Source of the DNA: Lodderomyces elongisporus
Lineage: Eukaryota > Ascomycota > Pichiomycetes > Serinales > Debaryomycetaceae
Reading direction: 5' to 3'
DNA length: 64,000 nt
NCBI RefSeq assembly: GCF_030384665.1
Contig: NC_083676.1
Coordinates: 1,798,001-1,862,000, forward strand
Position numbers and translations under genes: made by a program
In this document: in pieces, positions 1-10,838 of the stretch
How positions within the stretch are numbered: position 1 is the first letter of the stretch
Layout of the letters: every line of letters begins with the position of its first letter
The notes under the pieces: generated by a model
The model's database searches: none
The model's input: the letters and a program-made list of their open reading frames with translations, nothing else
Told to the model about the DNA's origin: nothing

Positions 1-1219
1 GTTCTTGCATGGTTTGAGTCGCAACTTTTAAATCTAATTACATCGATGTAAATCCAGGGTATAGCTATGTTATTAAGCTTTAGCAAAAACACCTCCATCT
101 TCTACAAAATGATTATTCTCCTCCACCATTTGTACTATGTTAATGATTAATTAAGTTGGATTATTTCTTTCTTTGTTCTTTTTCTTTTTCAAATTCCATG
201 TCATACCAAACAGTCTTGATTTTTATAAAGTATAAATCCATTCGTCTTACTTTGTTGTTTGGCTATTGATCCTTTCTCAAGTTGGCAATAAGCCACTGTA
301 CTCGTTAATCTCTAAATAAAGAATTTGACTATAAGTAGGAAGTAAATGGATTTAGAGTATCTTTATCCAAAAAAAAGTAAAGATAATTTGAAAAAAAATA
401 ATCATGCATAGAAAGAAAAGAGTACAGAAATTCGAGAATCAAAGTGAGAAACTTTTAAATAAAGTACTTATCAATTTTCGCTAAATATCCTCTGGAAACT
501 AATATACATATTCTCTTTTGATTTTGCCATTAGCAATAAATTAATTTTACCGTTTCATGAAAGTTCTACTCAGAAATTGAGGAACTGTGTTTGGGTCCTC
601 AAACTGGCTCTTTATGGAGAGGAATGTTTCGAAAAGACTAAAAACAACAAATAATAAGCTTGCACCTTGAAACGTAGAAGAATAATAAGGAGCAGGAAGA
701 ATGAAACAAAGGCTCACGTCCCCTAAATACCCCCTAATTTTGATGTCGCTTTTTTTCTATTTAGTTTATATTTTTTATTTTTTATTTTTTTATTTTTTTA
801 TTTTTTCATGTGAAAGTTAAGGACCCCCTGTCGTATGCTTTACTTTGACCCCTCTCTCTCTTCTTTATAATTTTAACTTTTCTCCCTTAATCCCACATTC
901 ACCTCCCCTTACTATACATCTTTCCCCACCATAATTCTCGAATTCAAAATTTCAACAAAATATGTTCAAATCGTATATTATGTGAATCTTTTCATTATAA
1001 AAATAGTCTCCTTAATCCAATCCACACTACTGCTAAAGAAAAGTGAATTTTCCACCACCACCACCACCTCCTCCTTTTTCTCCACTACACCCCCCCTACT
1101 TTATGAACCAGAATATTCTGTTGACTATATTCCAATTAGAAACTGTTCACATCAATATTTTATCATATTACTAAACTTTCTGCCAGTTATCACATTCACC
1201 AGCTTATCCCCCCACCCCA
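1..1219. other. AT-rich spacer with no gene
   Basis: I see no credible coding region. The stretch has T-rich runs (for example around 750-805) and pyrimidine-rich tracts around 1050-1095 just before the hydrolase gene. It probably contains the promoter of that gene in its right half. A frame of about 80 codons at 982-1230 does not start at ATG and is dominated by low-complexity Thr/Ser codons, so I do not call it. Confidence 0.6.
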
Positions 1220-2161
1220 ATGTCACTTGAGCAACAAGAAATTAAACTTCACAATGGGAAACGTGTATTCACAACATTGAGCAATCTTTCACAAACAGCA
1301 ATTGTGGGTCAGAAATTTAACCGTGTGATTTTTCTTTTTCATGGGTTCCCCGATGTCAATACTACATTCAATAAAATCTGGCCCCTTTTGATTGACCACT
1401 ACAACTCCCTCAATGAACCTGTTTTGATATTAGCTCCAAAGCTTAGGGGATACGAAAAGTCTAGCATTGGCCCTGAAGGAGAATACATGTTGCCTTACTT
1501 GGCTGATGATGTGAAAGCATGGATCCATGAAGTTAATCCAGAGCTCAACAAACCTGTAAACATAGTTGGCCATGACTGGGGTGCAATTCTAGGCTTCAAG
1601 TTTGCCAACATGTATCCTGACCTTGTGACTTCGATGGTTTGTATGGCAATTCCATATTTGGCAAATGTCAATCCATTGGAGTTGGTATGGTATGCACCAG
1701 AACAATTGTACTTGTCAACATATTTCTTCACCATGCAATATGCCTATTTCTACAAGGACAAGTTGACCCAAGATAATGAATATTTGACCAAATTGTGGCA
1801 ATATTGGTCACCCGGTTACAAAGCAACTCAAGCAGAGATTAACGAGATACGTGAGGCTTTTGCTAAAGATGGCGTTGTTGATGCAGTTACAGCCTATTAC
1901 CGCCACCTCTTTCGACCATTTTCCCTCAAAAAATCGAGATGGCCAGTCGACTTCACAAAAGTGCCTACTTTGGTACTAATGGGCGAAGATGATGGATGTA
2001 TGTCTAAAAGACTCGCTTACTTGGAAGAAAGAAAATTAAAACAATATGGTGAAAAAGCTAAAGTCAAGTTGTTACCACAAGCTGGTCACTTTTTGCAAAG
2101 AGAACAACCTAAAATCGTTGCTGATCTGGTTGTTGAATTTCTAGACCAATGGAGCAAATAA
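1220..2161 (+). CDS. Alpha/beta-hydrolase, epoxide hydrolase-like
   Basis: This 313-residue protein has the layout of a soluble epoxide hydrolase or haloalkane-dehalogenase type alpha/beta hydrolase. Seen in the sequence: the oxyanion-hole motif HGFP at residues 41-44, the nucleophile elbow GHDWGA at 117-122 with Asp119 as probable nucleophile, a GEDDG motif at 256-260 that can supply the acid, and AGH at 288-290 with His290 as the base. An Asp nucleophile rather than Ser is what separates this group from lipases and esterases. Aromatic residues around 160-200 fit the cap domain that holds the lid tyrosines. No signal peptide or membrane segment is evident, so the enzyme is probably cytosolic or peroxisomal. 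The ATG at 1220 starts just before the conserved fold. The substrate cannot be told. One CTG codon (about 2128) may be Ser. Confidence 0.88.
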   Translation: MSLEQQEIKLHNGKRVFTTLSNLSQTAIVGQKFNRVIFLFHGFPDVNTTFNKIWPLLIDHYNSLNEPVLILAPKLRGYEKSSIGPEGEYMLPYLADDVKAWIHEVNPELNKPVNIVGHDWGAILGFKFANMYPDLVTSMVCMAIPYLANVNPLELVWYAPEQLYLSTYFFTMQYAYFYKDKLTQDNEYLTKLWQYWSPGYKATQAEINEIREAFAKDGVVDAVTAYYRHLFRPFSLKKSRWPVDFTKVPTLVLMGEDDGCMSKRLAYLEERKLKQYGEKAKVKLLPQAGHFLQREQPKIVADLVVEFLDQWSK

Positions 2162-2432
2162 ACAGAAGGAAAGAGATACAGAGAGAGAGAGAGAGAAAAA
2201 AAAAATTATCAGATAAATAACAAGTCAAGTGTTATTAATTTGATGGATAGTTGCCTTTTGTTTTTGTTTTTGTTTTTCCTTTTTCCTTTTTCCTTTTTCC
2301 TTTTTCTTTTTTCTTTTTCTTTTTTTGGGTTGATATTTTTTATTATTATTCTCTTTACTTTTATTCATCCTTATTTGATAAACAATGTATGTAATATATA
2401 TATATATATTTGTCCATTATCCTTGCTCAAAT
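2162..2432. other. Convergent 3' spacer
   Basis: Short spacer between the 3' ends of the hydrolase gene and UTP9. It contains GA-rich and TTTTC-rich tracts and a short TA repeat near 2396-2408; these are probably the 3' UTRs and poly(A) signals of both genes. No gene is visible. Confidence 0.6.
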
Positions 2433-3977
2433 TTAAGCTGAAATATCATTCACTTCTCCGTTGGCGTACATCATACTCTCATCTTCAACAGTGGTTGTTA
2501 TATCGATATCCTGGAGTGGAGCACTAGATCTGAGCTCAGATTGTAATTTTAATAATTGAAGTTTACCCTTGATAGCATATAAATGTGGCATCACCTTGAG
2601 TCCAGCTTTGAGCTGTGTCTGTATATTCTTAACTGAAATATTTGGATTGCGTGCAAATGAACCACCATGCACCAACAAAACCCATTTGAGCCAGAGACTT
2701 AATGTAAAATTGCTAGTCACGTTCTCTTCCATCACAGTGCTGATAACAGAAAACAATTTTTCACTTTGCTCAACTGACAAAACTGTCACCACATCTCTAA
2801 TATCGTCGCTTTCAGAAGCTGAAGAACAAACTAGTAAAATGTTCTCGGCATCCGGTATTTCTTCACCCAAACTTTTCGTCAAGCTACTGATGAGAGACTC
2901 CTTGTCCAAAGGATTCACATTATTTTGGCTTGGTAAATCAATCAAGGTGTTTGTAACGTTTTTTGTACGTATTACAGATGCTCCACTCCCATTCTCTGCA
3001 TTGATTTGTGACTGATCAATTGAAAATGCACCAGCATGAAAGTCCTCATTATCGTCATTCCAAATAAACAAAGGAGTGCTGTTGATTGCAAACACATTGG
3101 TAATGTATTTGTTTGTATGGATTGTGTTGAAATGTTTCCCAGAACTAGTGAAAATGTCAAGTGCAGATTCCCCTGCGGTCACTAAATAAGATTCATCATC
3201 AAGTTGCAAGCTGCCCACATATCTATTTATACTCCTTTTATCGTTTTCGTTTGCAACAAGTTCCCGAGTGTCGCCTGTTTTGGTATCGAAAATAAAAGTC
3301 GATTTACCATCGCTTAAAATACACATATCCTGCAAAAAGTTTTCTACTTTTGTAAATTCCACAGGACAAGTAAATGTTTTGCTTTTAGCAAACTTGTTCT
3401 TTGTAATTGAACCAATATCGATCTGCTTACCATCACCAACATATACTTTTCCATCGACTATGGCCAAGCTATCGAATCCCGACACTTTGATTTTAGTAGA
3501 CTTTCCAGTAACGGCATTGATCTGGTAAAGATCTCGCAGCTTGTTCACCCCGTATATGTTTTCTTCCTCGTATGCTACTACTTTATTTAGCTGAAACTCT
3601 TGAGCTGATGTTATAGTGTTGATGATGGAGTTTGACAACCATGAGATGACCTGTACCTCGCCAGACTCTAAAATCGCAGCCAAGAGATACTCATCGGCAT
3701 CAGTGCCACCAGTATTTTTTTGCTGCGTTCCATTCACAGCACGCTTTTTTGAAACTTTGCTACTAGAAGTTGTGCTTTTGGATCGAAACTGGATATCCAT
3801 AATTGTCCCATCAATAAAGATGGATCCTGCGAGTGTGCACTCTGCATTAGATGAGGAGGAGGTGGAGGACGAAGATGGGGACGAGGCAGTAATTTCGTAA
3901 AATTGAATTTCATCTTTATCATTTCTGTGAACGACTTTAGCTATTCGATTTTGGAAAATACAATATGTGAATGTCAT
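2433..3977 (-). CDS. UTP9: Utp9-like subunit of the U3 snoRNP / t-UTP complex
   Basis: Utp9 is a subunit of the t-UTP (UtpA) part of the small-subunit processome and supports early pre-18S rRNA processing and rDNA transcription in the nucleolus. The 514-residue product has a degenerate beta-propeller-like N-terminal two thirds and a C-terminal helical Utp12-type region around residues 400-490, with a WLKWVLL motif. The last residues carry a YANGE motif that I recall at the C terminus of yeast Utp9 as well; this favours Utp9 over its relative Utp5. Yeast Utp9 is about 575 residues, so the size fits. The open frame extends upstream to 3995 but starts there with TTG; the first ATG is at 3977. 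A GATGAG (PAC-like) element lies about 250 bp upstream, which fits a ribosome-biogenesis gene. A Ser-rich run lies near residues 33-45. Confidence 0.85.
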   Translation of the reverse strand: MTFTYCIFQNRIAKVVHRNDKDEIQFYEITASSPSSSSTSSSSNAECTLAGSIFIDGTIMDIQFRSKSTTSSSKVSKKRAVNGTQQKNTGGTDADEYLLAAILESGEVQVISWLSNSIINTITSAQEFQLNKVVAYEEENIYGVNKLRDLYQINAVTGKSTKIKVSGFDSLAIVDGKVYVGDGKQIDIGSITKNKFAKSKTFTCPVEFTKVENFLQDMCILSDGKSTFIFDTKTGDTRELVANENDKRSINRYVGSLQLDDESYLVTAGESALDIFTSSGKHFNTIHTNKYITNVFAINSTPLFIWNDDNEDFHAGAFSIDQSQINAENGSGASVIRTKNVTNTLIDLPSQNNVNPLDKESLISSLTKSLGEEIPDAENILLVCSSASESDDIRDVVTVLSVEQSEKLFSVISTVMEENVTSNFTLSLWLKWVLLVHGGSFARNPNISVKNIQTQLKAGLKVMPHLYAIKGKLQLLKLQSELRSSAPLQDIDITTTVEDESMMYANGEVNDISA

Positions 3978-4475
3978 CTGGATGTGTTTCGACAAGGAGG
4001 CAGATTATAATGATTATGAAAAGTTGAGATGTATAATGGAGTAGAATTTTGCGGTGTATAAATTTAAAAAAAAGGTTTGATATAACAATGTTTTTTTTTC
4101 TGTTTTTTTTCTCTTTTTCTCTCTTTCTCTCTTTCTCTACACTATATATATATTTTTTTATATATAAATTCACATATATACATGTATACACATTTTTTTT
4201 TTGCTGCGTAAAGAAAGTTGAGATGAGCGAGAATGAGATGTCTCTTCGATGTCTACACTTTGGAAATATGCGCTAAAAAAAGGTTCCGATAATGGTGGTA
4301 TAGATACAAATACAAACTAGAAGGATCTTCTAGAAAGGAAGTTTTTTTTTTTAAAAAAATATGTAGAAGGTATATTTATCATGTTTCTTTAGCAGCACTT
4401 TTTCTTTTTCTTTTTCTTTTTCTTTATGTCTCAATGTTCCAAGGCGATTTTCATATACGTACTTTTGTAAACTAC
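3978..4475 (-). promoter_or_regulatory. UTP9 upstream region with PAC-like element
   Basis: This spacer separates the start of UTP9 from the stop of SGM1. At 4222-4227 it contains GATGAG, inside a run with a second related copy (AATGAG) at 4232-4237. GATGAG is the core of the PAC element known from yeast ribosome-biogenesis promoters, which fits UTP9. Long T, CTTT and TA tracts fill the rest. Function is inferred from the motif only. Confidence 0.4.
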
Positions 4476-6959
4476 TTACAAACCTTGAAGTTCAATCATT
4501 TGCTGTACTTGACTACGGCAAAGGTCTTTCAAGTCTACCACGTCAGCCTTTAACTCTTCAACTTGTTCGGATTTCTCACCAATGAGTTCCAACATAGTTT
4601 GCTCCTTTATACTTTTTTCCTGTATAGTCTTTTCTAGCTCTGCAATCTTCTCTTTCAACTCATTAACTTCATCATTCAACTTGATCGATTCCAATAATTC
4701 TTGCTCTCTCTGTTCCTTTTCGTCTAGCAATTTTGTACACTCATCTTTCAAAGTATGCAACTCAATCTCCAATCTTCTGATATTGGAACTCATCTTATTG
4801 ACCAACTGTAAATTATTGTTGGTTGTTTGTGTTGATGGAATGCCAAAACTGTGGGTACTTTCACTTGTACCACCCACATTTGTTCCTCCTGCCCCTCCCA
4901 CAATACCTCCACCAACAATACTGTGAGATATACCTGGTGTACCAGGCCCACCACCGAAATGACTTGGTGTCAAATATGAATATTGCTCGCGATCATACAA
5001 ATCATCGTTCATCTCGGTGAATGAAGTCAGAGATACATTATGACTGTTGTTCATAAACACACTATACTCTCTGTTCAATGCTGGTGTCGTAGAAGATTCT
5101 CCTAGTCGAATGTCGTTCCAGCTCAAATTGGAGCTCATGGAATTGTCTCGATTAATCTTCGAATCAAATTTGAGAGGTTCGGGTCGTTTCAGCTCTTTTG
5201 CTCTTTCTACTTGCTCATTGAGTGTTTGAATTTTAGCGTTAAGATTTGCACGCTCTTGATCATAAACGGATTTCATCTTTTCTGTTTTTTCAACAAGGTC
5301 TTGCAAATCGCTATCTTTAATTTTCAACGAAAGCTCCAATTCATTAATGCGTGAAATATGTGCTTGTGATTTTTCATGGGAACTGGAGATTTCTCTAGCT
5401 TGTGATTGAATGGTTTGGTTTGCCTTCATGATATCTGAAGATAATTTGGCTTTTGTTTTCTTTGCAGATTCAAGTAAGGCCTTTAACGATTCAGCTTTTT
5501 GTAATAAATTTGATTCCATTGTTTTCCAATTCTCTTGCGAAGACAAATATTGTTTTTGTAATAAATGATGAGCGTCAGATAAGGTTTTGAAATCCACAAA
5601 GTCCACTTTTTCCTCTTCACTTCCTTTTGTTTCGCGATTGGATTCATGCTTTACTTCTCGATCTAGTCTTAACCGTTCAATTTTCTCTTCAAGTCTGTTT
5701 ATTTCCTCTGAGTAATTCTTTTTCACTTTCAATGCTTCTTGTTTCATTTCATGTATTTGCTCCTCTTTTGCTGCGAGATCAAGTTCACTTTGCTTTTTGG
5801 TCATTTCGTGTTCGATTTTCAAATTGCCCAATTCTTTAGCCAATTCTTGCTTTGATAAACTCGTTTCTTCATGAACCAGGAGCAAGTCTTTGTATTTATT
5901 TTCTGAGGATTTCATCACTTCATTTTCGTCTTTCAACTTACGCAAATCTTCAATCGTTTCTGTATATTTAGTAATCATTTGCTCAATACTCTTTAACTTG
6001 TGAGTCTTTAAAAAGTCTTGTAATTCTTCCAGTTTTACAAGCGACTCGTCGTGACGTTTAGCAAACTCGCCCATATCCTCTTCTAGCATCTGGTTTGTTG
6101 CTTTTAATTTTTTGATTGTCTCATTGAGTTTGAGTTCCTTGTGCGAAAGTGCCTCGCCTTCTTTCATCAATTGCTGAATAGTTTCATCCTTTTGAGCTAT
6201 TGTTGTCAAAAGTTCGTTTCTTTCTCTCTTTGGTTGCTTTGACTTTTTCAATGCATTGACTTCATCCAAGAGTCTCTTATTTTCGAGTTTCAATTTTTCC
6301 AATTCATCCTTGTGCAGACCCAAATCAATGGTTTCTTCAGGCTTGGTTATCTCATGTTTGGTATCTAAAGGAATTGATACGTTCGATAAGTGTTCTGGTG
6401 AAAGAACACCTAAATCGTCAACACTAGTATTTCGTGATGATAATTCAGAGCCTGATAATGTCTCACTTCCATTGGACAAAGTTTTTCCACTACTAGCAAG
6501 TGTCTTTTTCTTCCCCTTTGCAGCTAATGCTAGTCTTTCTTGTAAAGTCAAGCGTTTTTTAGATCGTGCTTCTTTGTTGGTCTTGTCATTATGTTCTGGA
6601 GTTTCCAGTTGTTTCTGTTCTTGTTCTCCCTTGTGTTGCTCGCGTTCATTTTCCTGTGCCTCGAGACTAGGTGCAATTGTTGGTGTTGGCTTGGCAGCAT
6701 CGGCATTTGCTAGTGTTTCATTTGAATCGTGTTGTTTCCCAATTGCTTCTTTCAGCAGTGAATGTTGTTGTACATCTATGGCCTGTAGTGGTGTAGTTTT
6801 TAGTTGTGTTGTTTCTTCTTCTTCTTCTTCTTCTTCTTCTTTTTCTTCTTGTGGTTGTTCAACATCTAAACTTTGTCGATTCAGCCGTTCCTCGTTGTCA
6901 TGCTGCCGCTTTTCATGTTCGAGCAATTCACTAGATACTTTTGTCTTTTCATCAGTCAT
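4476..6959 (-). CDS. SGM1: Sgm1-like Golgi coiled-coil protein (TMF/ARA160 family)
   Basis: The 827-residue protein is mostly coiled coil. Residues 1-110 are acidic and Gln/Glu-rich with a Glu run from GAA repeats; residues 133-150 contain a basic LTLQERLALAAKGKKK stretch; heptad-rich segments run from about 215 to 600; a Gly/Ser/Asn-rich linker lies around 630-690; and a second coiled coil fills 690-827. The final about 40 residues (ELIGEKSEQVEELKADV and following) match the TATA-element-modulatory-factor C-terminal domain found in TMF1 and yeast Sgm1, which bind Rab6/Ypt6 at the Golgi. S. cerevisiae Sgm1 is 707 residues. The role is probably in Golgi vesicle tethering; this is inferred from the family. 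The ATG at 6959 is the first in frame. Confidence 0.85.
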   Translation of the reverse strand: MTDEKTKVSSELLEHEKRQHDNEERLNRQSLDVEQPQEEKEEEEEEEEETTQLKTTPLQAIDVQQHSLLKEAIGKQHDSNETLANADAAKPTPTIAPSLEAQENEREQHKGEQEQKQLETPEHNDKTNKEARSKKRLTLQERLALAAKGKKKTLASSGKTLSNGSETLSGSELSSRNTSVDDLGVLSPEHLSNVSIPLDTKHEITKPEETIDLGLHKDELEKLKLENKRLLDEVNALKKSKQPKRERNELLTTIAQKDETIQQLMKEGEALSHKELKLNETIKKLKATNQMLEEDMGEFAKRHDESLVKLEELQDFLKTHKLKSIEQMITKYTETIEDLRKLKDENEVMKSSENKYKDLLLVHEETSLSKQELAKELGNLKIEHEMTKKQSELDLAAKEEQIHEMKQEALKVKKNYSEEINRLEEKIERLRLDREVKHESNRETKGSEEEKVDFVDFKTLSDAHHLLQKQYLSSQENWKTMESNLLQKAESLKALLESAKKTKAKLSSDIMKANQTIQSQAREISSSHEKSQAHISRINELELSLKIKDSDLQDLVEKTEKMKSVYDQERANLNAKIQTLNEQVERAKELKRPEPLKFDSKINRDNSMSSNLSWNDIRLGESSTTPALNREYSVFMNNSHNVSLTSFTEMNDDLYDREQYSYLTPSHFGGGPGTPGISHSIVGGGIVGGAGGTNVGGTSESTHSFGIPSTQTTNNNLQLVNKMSSNIRRLEIELHTLKDECTKLLDEKEQREQELLESIKLNDEVNELKEKIAELEKTIQEKSIKEQTMLELIGEKSEQVEELKADVVDLKDLCRSQVQQMIELQGL

Positions 6960-8073
6960 TGCTTACCAGGTAAGTGTCAGAGCTTGTAGATTACTTTTCA
7001 CAAAGAGTGTAAACTGGTTTTATTTTTTAAGTTTTGTAACAGCAAAAGTTTTTTCGAGACCAAAGTGAATCAGGAACAAGAGATAATGTAATCAGTCTGC
7101 ACAAAAGCGAGTTCTCCTTTGATTTCTCTTTTGATCTTTTTTTGATTTTTTTTCTCTTTTCTTCGCATGATTTTGTTGGTGGTGGAGCGAGAAAGGTGGT
7201 AGGAAAACCAAAATAGGTGGGAGACGGAGAGCGCAAAAAAAAAGTGGTACGAGGCAAAGTAGTCGTGCTATACATTGTTGAGGGCAAAAAAGGTACCTTA
7301 CTTACATATCCTCATTTTGGAAGCACAAGCTCACAATAGGTTGAAAACTTGAATTGAATGGTTAATCCAAATTAAAGGAAGAGGTAGTGACTTACAAATT
7401 TTCATAAATTGGGAGAAAAAAGATGTAGGTCAAAAAAAAAAGTTTACAATACTTGTAATTGCAAAATCTTTTGTATCGATTGCTTCTTCTGTAGCTAAAT
7501 GCTTGAGTAGTTAATTGAGTAGTTATGTGTGTTGAAAAAAATGAACATACGATAGATCTATACAAAATAATAATAATAATGACAATATTGATAATGAGAT
7601 AATAATAATAATAATACAAACAAAATACCAGAAACTTTTCTTCTTTGCCTTCTTTTAAACATAGGAATTTAACTTGTTTGACAAAAGTCACAATGATTGT
7701 CCTTTTCAAAGTATATATATACACAAGTGTGTTTGAGTGTGCAAAAATATTAAAAACAACAACAAAAAAAAAAAGAAAACCGGCTCACATTTTCAAGAAA
7801 CTGTTATGGGGTTTCAATCATTTGGTAAGTAACAGATGAATCAGATTCATCCAATGTTGATGTAGAATCTCACTATATAAGCCATGAATGCAACTAACCA
7901 GTTCCAAACACAACTTGACAATCACACCATATAATTGAAAATGAAATTGGAAATCAAAGTAAGAAACAAAAGTAGGGAAAAAAAAACAAAACAAAACAAA
8001 ACAAAATAAACAATTGAAAAACAAAAAGCAAGAAAATTTTTATTCCGTTTTTGTTTTTTCAACTGTGGTTCAA
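6960..8073. other. Spacer: SGM1 upstream region and 3' end of the zinc-finger gene
   Basis: About 1.1 kb between two minus-strand genes. The left part is the promoter of SGM1; the right part should hold the 3' UTR of the zinc-finger gene. I see AT-rich sequence, an AATAAT repeat around 7567-7615 and A/CAAAA runs at 7975-8010. A 110-codon frame on the minus strand (7392-7724) has the composition of translated AT-rich DNA and is not called. Confidence 0.55.
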
Positions 8074-9693
8074 TTATTGCGGCGATTGGTGGCCCTGTTG
8101 GGACTGTACCAGTTGAGCTTGTTGTTGCGGCAGAACCTGTTGGCCATAAGTTTGTGCCAGGTTCATTGGCTGATAGTAGCTCTGTTGTATGTGTTGTGGA
8201 TTCATTTGGCTAGCAAAATACTGCGCATGTGTTCCACCACCAATGGTGTTACCAGACAGTCCTTGTGCGCGCTGGTATTGCGAATGCTGACTCAACCCAC
8301 TAGCTGCGCTATTGCCACCACTACCAGCACTACCAACAGCACTACCAGTTCCTAACCCTACGCTACCAATGCCACTTGACATGGTTGAAGAAGGTTGGAA
8401 ACCTGGGTAATACAAGTTGGATGCTGACGATGCAGTCCCGGAAACGGTTCCAGATGCAGTTCCAGATGCAGTTCCTTGTTGCGGCACTTGTGTGTAAGCA
8501 TCTGGACGAACCGTACTTGGTGGAACTCCATACCAGTAAGAACCGGCACTATAGTCTGTGCCACTTGGTTGAGTCATGTATTGACCTTGTTGCAGGGACT
8601 GTTGTTGATAAAAAGGTTGCTGATGCTGGGCATATGATTGCGAGTAAGATTGTTGATGCTGGTGCTGGTTCTGGTTCTGGTGCTGATGCAATTGTGGTGA
8701 CTCTGTTGTATACGAAGGCTCAGACTTTGGGTCTTTTGCAACATTGGTTTGGAAATCAGCTTTAGACTTACGGTGGCCGTGCTTCTTTGTTACAATATGG
8801 GTGTTCAAGTGGTTCAATGAACCGTAGCTTTTCAGACATCCTGGAAACGAGCAAGGGTACTTTCTCACAATCTGGTTATATCTTCTTCTAAAGCGTCTAC
8901 CTCGTTTGGCATCGTGCGCTGTTGGGTCCAAGTCTGTGGAAAGGCCGGTTGCTGAGATAGGTAAAGATGTGGTAGCTGTTGCTGCTGCTGGATTACCACT
9001 ATTACTGTTACCCATTCCTACACCAATACTGATACCAGGATACAGATATCGCGTGGGTGCACCTGTATTTATAGTGCCAGCCAGATATGGTGCACTGTTG
9101 TATTGTGACAATGCTGCGTATGAATTGAGGGGCTGGGATATTGTTTGTCGCTGCTGATAACTGTCGTACGTTGGTTGTTGCAGTTGTTGTTGCTGGTATG
9201 CTGCGTATATGGATGGTTGATTTGTAGAGGATGAAAAGTCATACGGTTGTTGTTGTTGTTGTTGTTGTTGCGCTTGGGTCAGATGCATTAGATGAGAAGT
9301 ATTTTGTTGACCTGACTGTTGTAGTAGACGCGGCAAGTTTTGGCCTTGAATCAGGCTTTGTTTATTATTCTGTACTCCATCTAGGTAAGACGCCAGTGGT
9401 TGCTGTTGCTGTTGCATTTGTTGTTGTTGCATTTGTTGTTGTTGTGGTTGTTGCTGATACTGGTTAGTCTTCATTGATACTGAACCTCCTGATTGAGTTT
9501 GTGGTAGTAGTGGTATTGTTGTAGGGTCTGATACGGAATTCGATGTGGAAGTAGATGTGGCTATGGAGTTGGATGCAGAAGGTATGCCACTCATCAATGA
9601 GCTATTTGTTGAAGAATACCTTTTGGATTTGGTAATTAGGTACTGCTGATCTTCAAAATTGTTGTCAGATAAAACAAGTTTTCCACTACTCAT
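8074..9693 (-). CDS. Con7-type single C2H2 zinc-finger transcription factor (BCR1 candidate)
   Basis: The 539-residue protein is a Gln/Asn/Ser-rich regulator with one central zinc finger. Cys281, Cys286, His299 and His305 form a C-x4-C-x12-H-x5-H finger with the core KSYGSLNHLNTHI, followed by a basic KKHGHRKSK tail and preceded by an Arg-rich RRFRRRY stretch at 266-272, a likely nuclear signal. This finger type is that of the fungal Con7 family. Gln-rich runs occur at 79-98, 142-149 and again C-terminally. A single central finger, Gln-rich arms and a very long upstream region make it a candidate for the Candida biofilm regulator Bcr1; I am about half sure of that identity, though sure it is a DNA-binding regulator. 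The frame opens at 9810 with TTG; the first ATG, at 9693, gives MSSGKLVLS and is preferred. Confidence 0.85.
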   Translation of the reverse strand: MSSGKLVLSDNNFEDQQYLITKSKRYSSTNSSLMSGIPSASNSIATSTSTSNSVSDPTTIPLLPQTQSGGSVSMKTNQYQQQPQQQQMQQQQMQQQQQPLASYLDGVQNNKQSLIQGQNLPRLLQQSGQQNTSHLMHLTQAQQQQQQQQPYDFSSSTNQPSIYAAYQQQQLQQPTYDSYQQRQTISQPLNSYAALSQYNSAPYLAGTINTGAPTRYLYPGISIGVGMGNSNSGNPAAATATTSLPISATGLSTDLDPTAHDAKRGRRFRRRYNQIVRKYPCSFPGCLKSYGSLNHLNTHIVTKKHGHRKSKADFQTNVAKDPKSEPSYTTESPQLHQHQNQNQHQHQQSYSQSYAQHQQPFYQQQSLQQGQYMTQPSGTDYSAGSYWYGVPPSTVRPDAYTQVPQQGTASGTASGTVSGTASSASNLYYPGFQPSSTMSSGIGSVGLGTGSAVGSAGSGGNSAASGLSQHSQYQRAQGLSGNTIGGGTHAQYFASQMNPQHIQQSYYQPMNLAQTYGQQVLPQQQAQLVQSQQGHQSPQ

Positions 9694-10806
9694 TCGATGC
9701 CTAAAGTATGAGGGTGAAACGATTAAAGAACAGTTGTGTTGATCGTTGATCTTTTTCTGATCTTTTTCTATTCTCTTTGGAAATTTTTCTTCTTTTTCAA
9801 GTTTTTTCAAGTTTTTTCTTTTTTTTTTCTTCGTACTTTTTCGGTTCTCTTATATGCTCCTCGGAATGCAAGCGTTATATCGTTTGAAAATAGGTCTTGC
9901 TGTATGCACAATATAAAAGTCGTTAATCTCTGTTGTTTGTTTACTTTTAAAGATCCGGAGTTTCGTTTAGCCGTTTATACATATACTTGTAAAGAAAATA
10001 AAAAAAAAAACAACAAAAAAAACTAAAGCTCAAACGTGGATCTGTGAGTAAACCAAAAAAAGAAAAAAAATGAAGAATGAAAAAACTTTTTTGATAAGCA
10101 AGATTTATGAAAAATGAAAAATAGTAAATCCCACCTTTGTTTTGTAAAATTTTCCAACCTCTTCTGCTTTCTGCTTGAAAAGTATGAAATTGATGGCCTC
10201 TTGTTTCTTTTGGTCCAAAAGTGTAGTTATTCTATAATATTTTGGAACCCCTGTTTTGCTCAAATGTAATATTTATTTTCCTTCTTGTTCTTCAACCAGT
10301 GTTTAATTATAATATAGAAACCCAAAATGTGTCCTCTTTATTATTTTTAGTGTTTCTCTCTCTCTCTCTCTATGCCTGTCTGTCTTCTTCAGCCCTGATA
10401 AAACGTTGAGGCTAAAGTTTCTCTTGTTTGCAAATATAATACTTCTAGTACAGATATATGTATATGTATATATATAGATATATTCTCTGTTTTGTGTCTG
10501 TTTATATCTGTTTTGTGTCTGCTTATATCTGTTTGTGTGTCTGCTTATGTGTTGTACTCCACAAGTGCTAATGTTACTATGTCGGCAGTGTCTGAAATAT
10601 TTATATTTTTTATTTTTTTATTTTTATTTTTTATTTTTTATTTTTGCTCACACTCAAAAAGAAACAGCAAGTAAAAAAAAATTAAAAATAAAACCTAAAA
10701 GGCAAAACGACGCAAAATGAAAAATTAAAAAAAAAAAAAAATAAAAAAATTGAAAACGGGTTCAAGATATTCTGTAGTTGCTGACGTAAATGATATTATT
10801 TATTTT

Positions 10807-10810
<4 letters not shown>

Positions 10811-10838
<28 letters not shown>
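10811..10838. repeat. TCTG tetranucleotide microsatellite
   Basis: Seven perfect tandem TCTG units inside the gene desert. No function is implied. Confidence 0.9.

Noticed and set aside
6256..7068. 270-codon frame opposite SGM1
   Set aside because: It is a Ser/Cys-rich shadow of the coiled-coil gene on the other strand.
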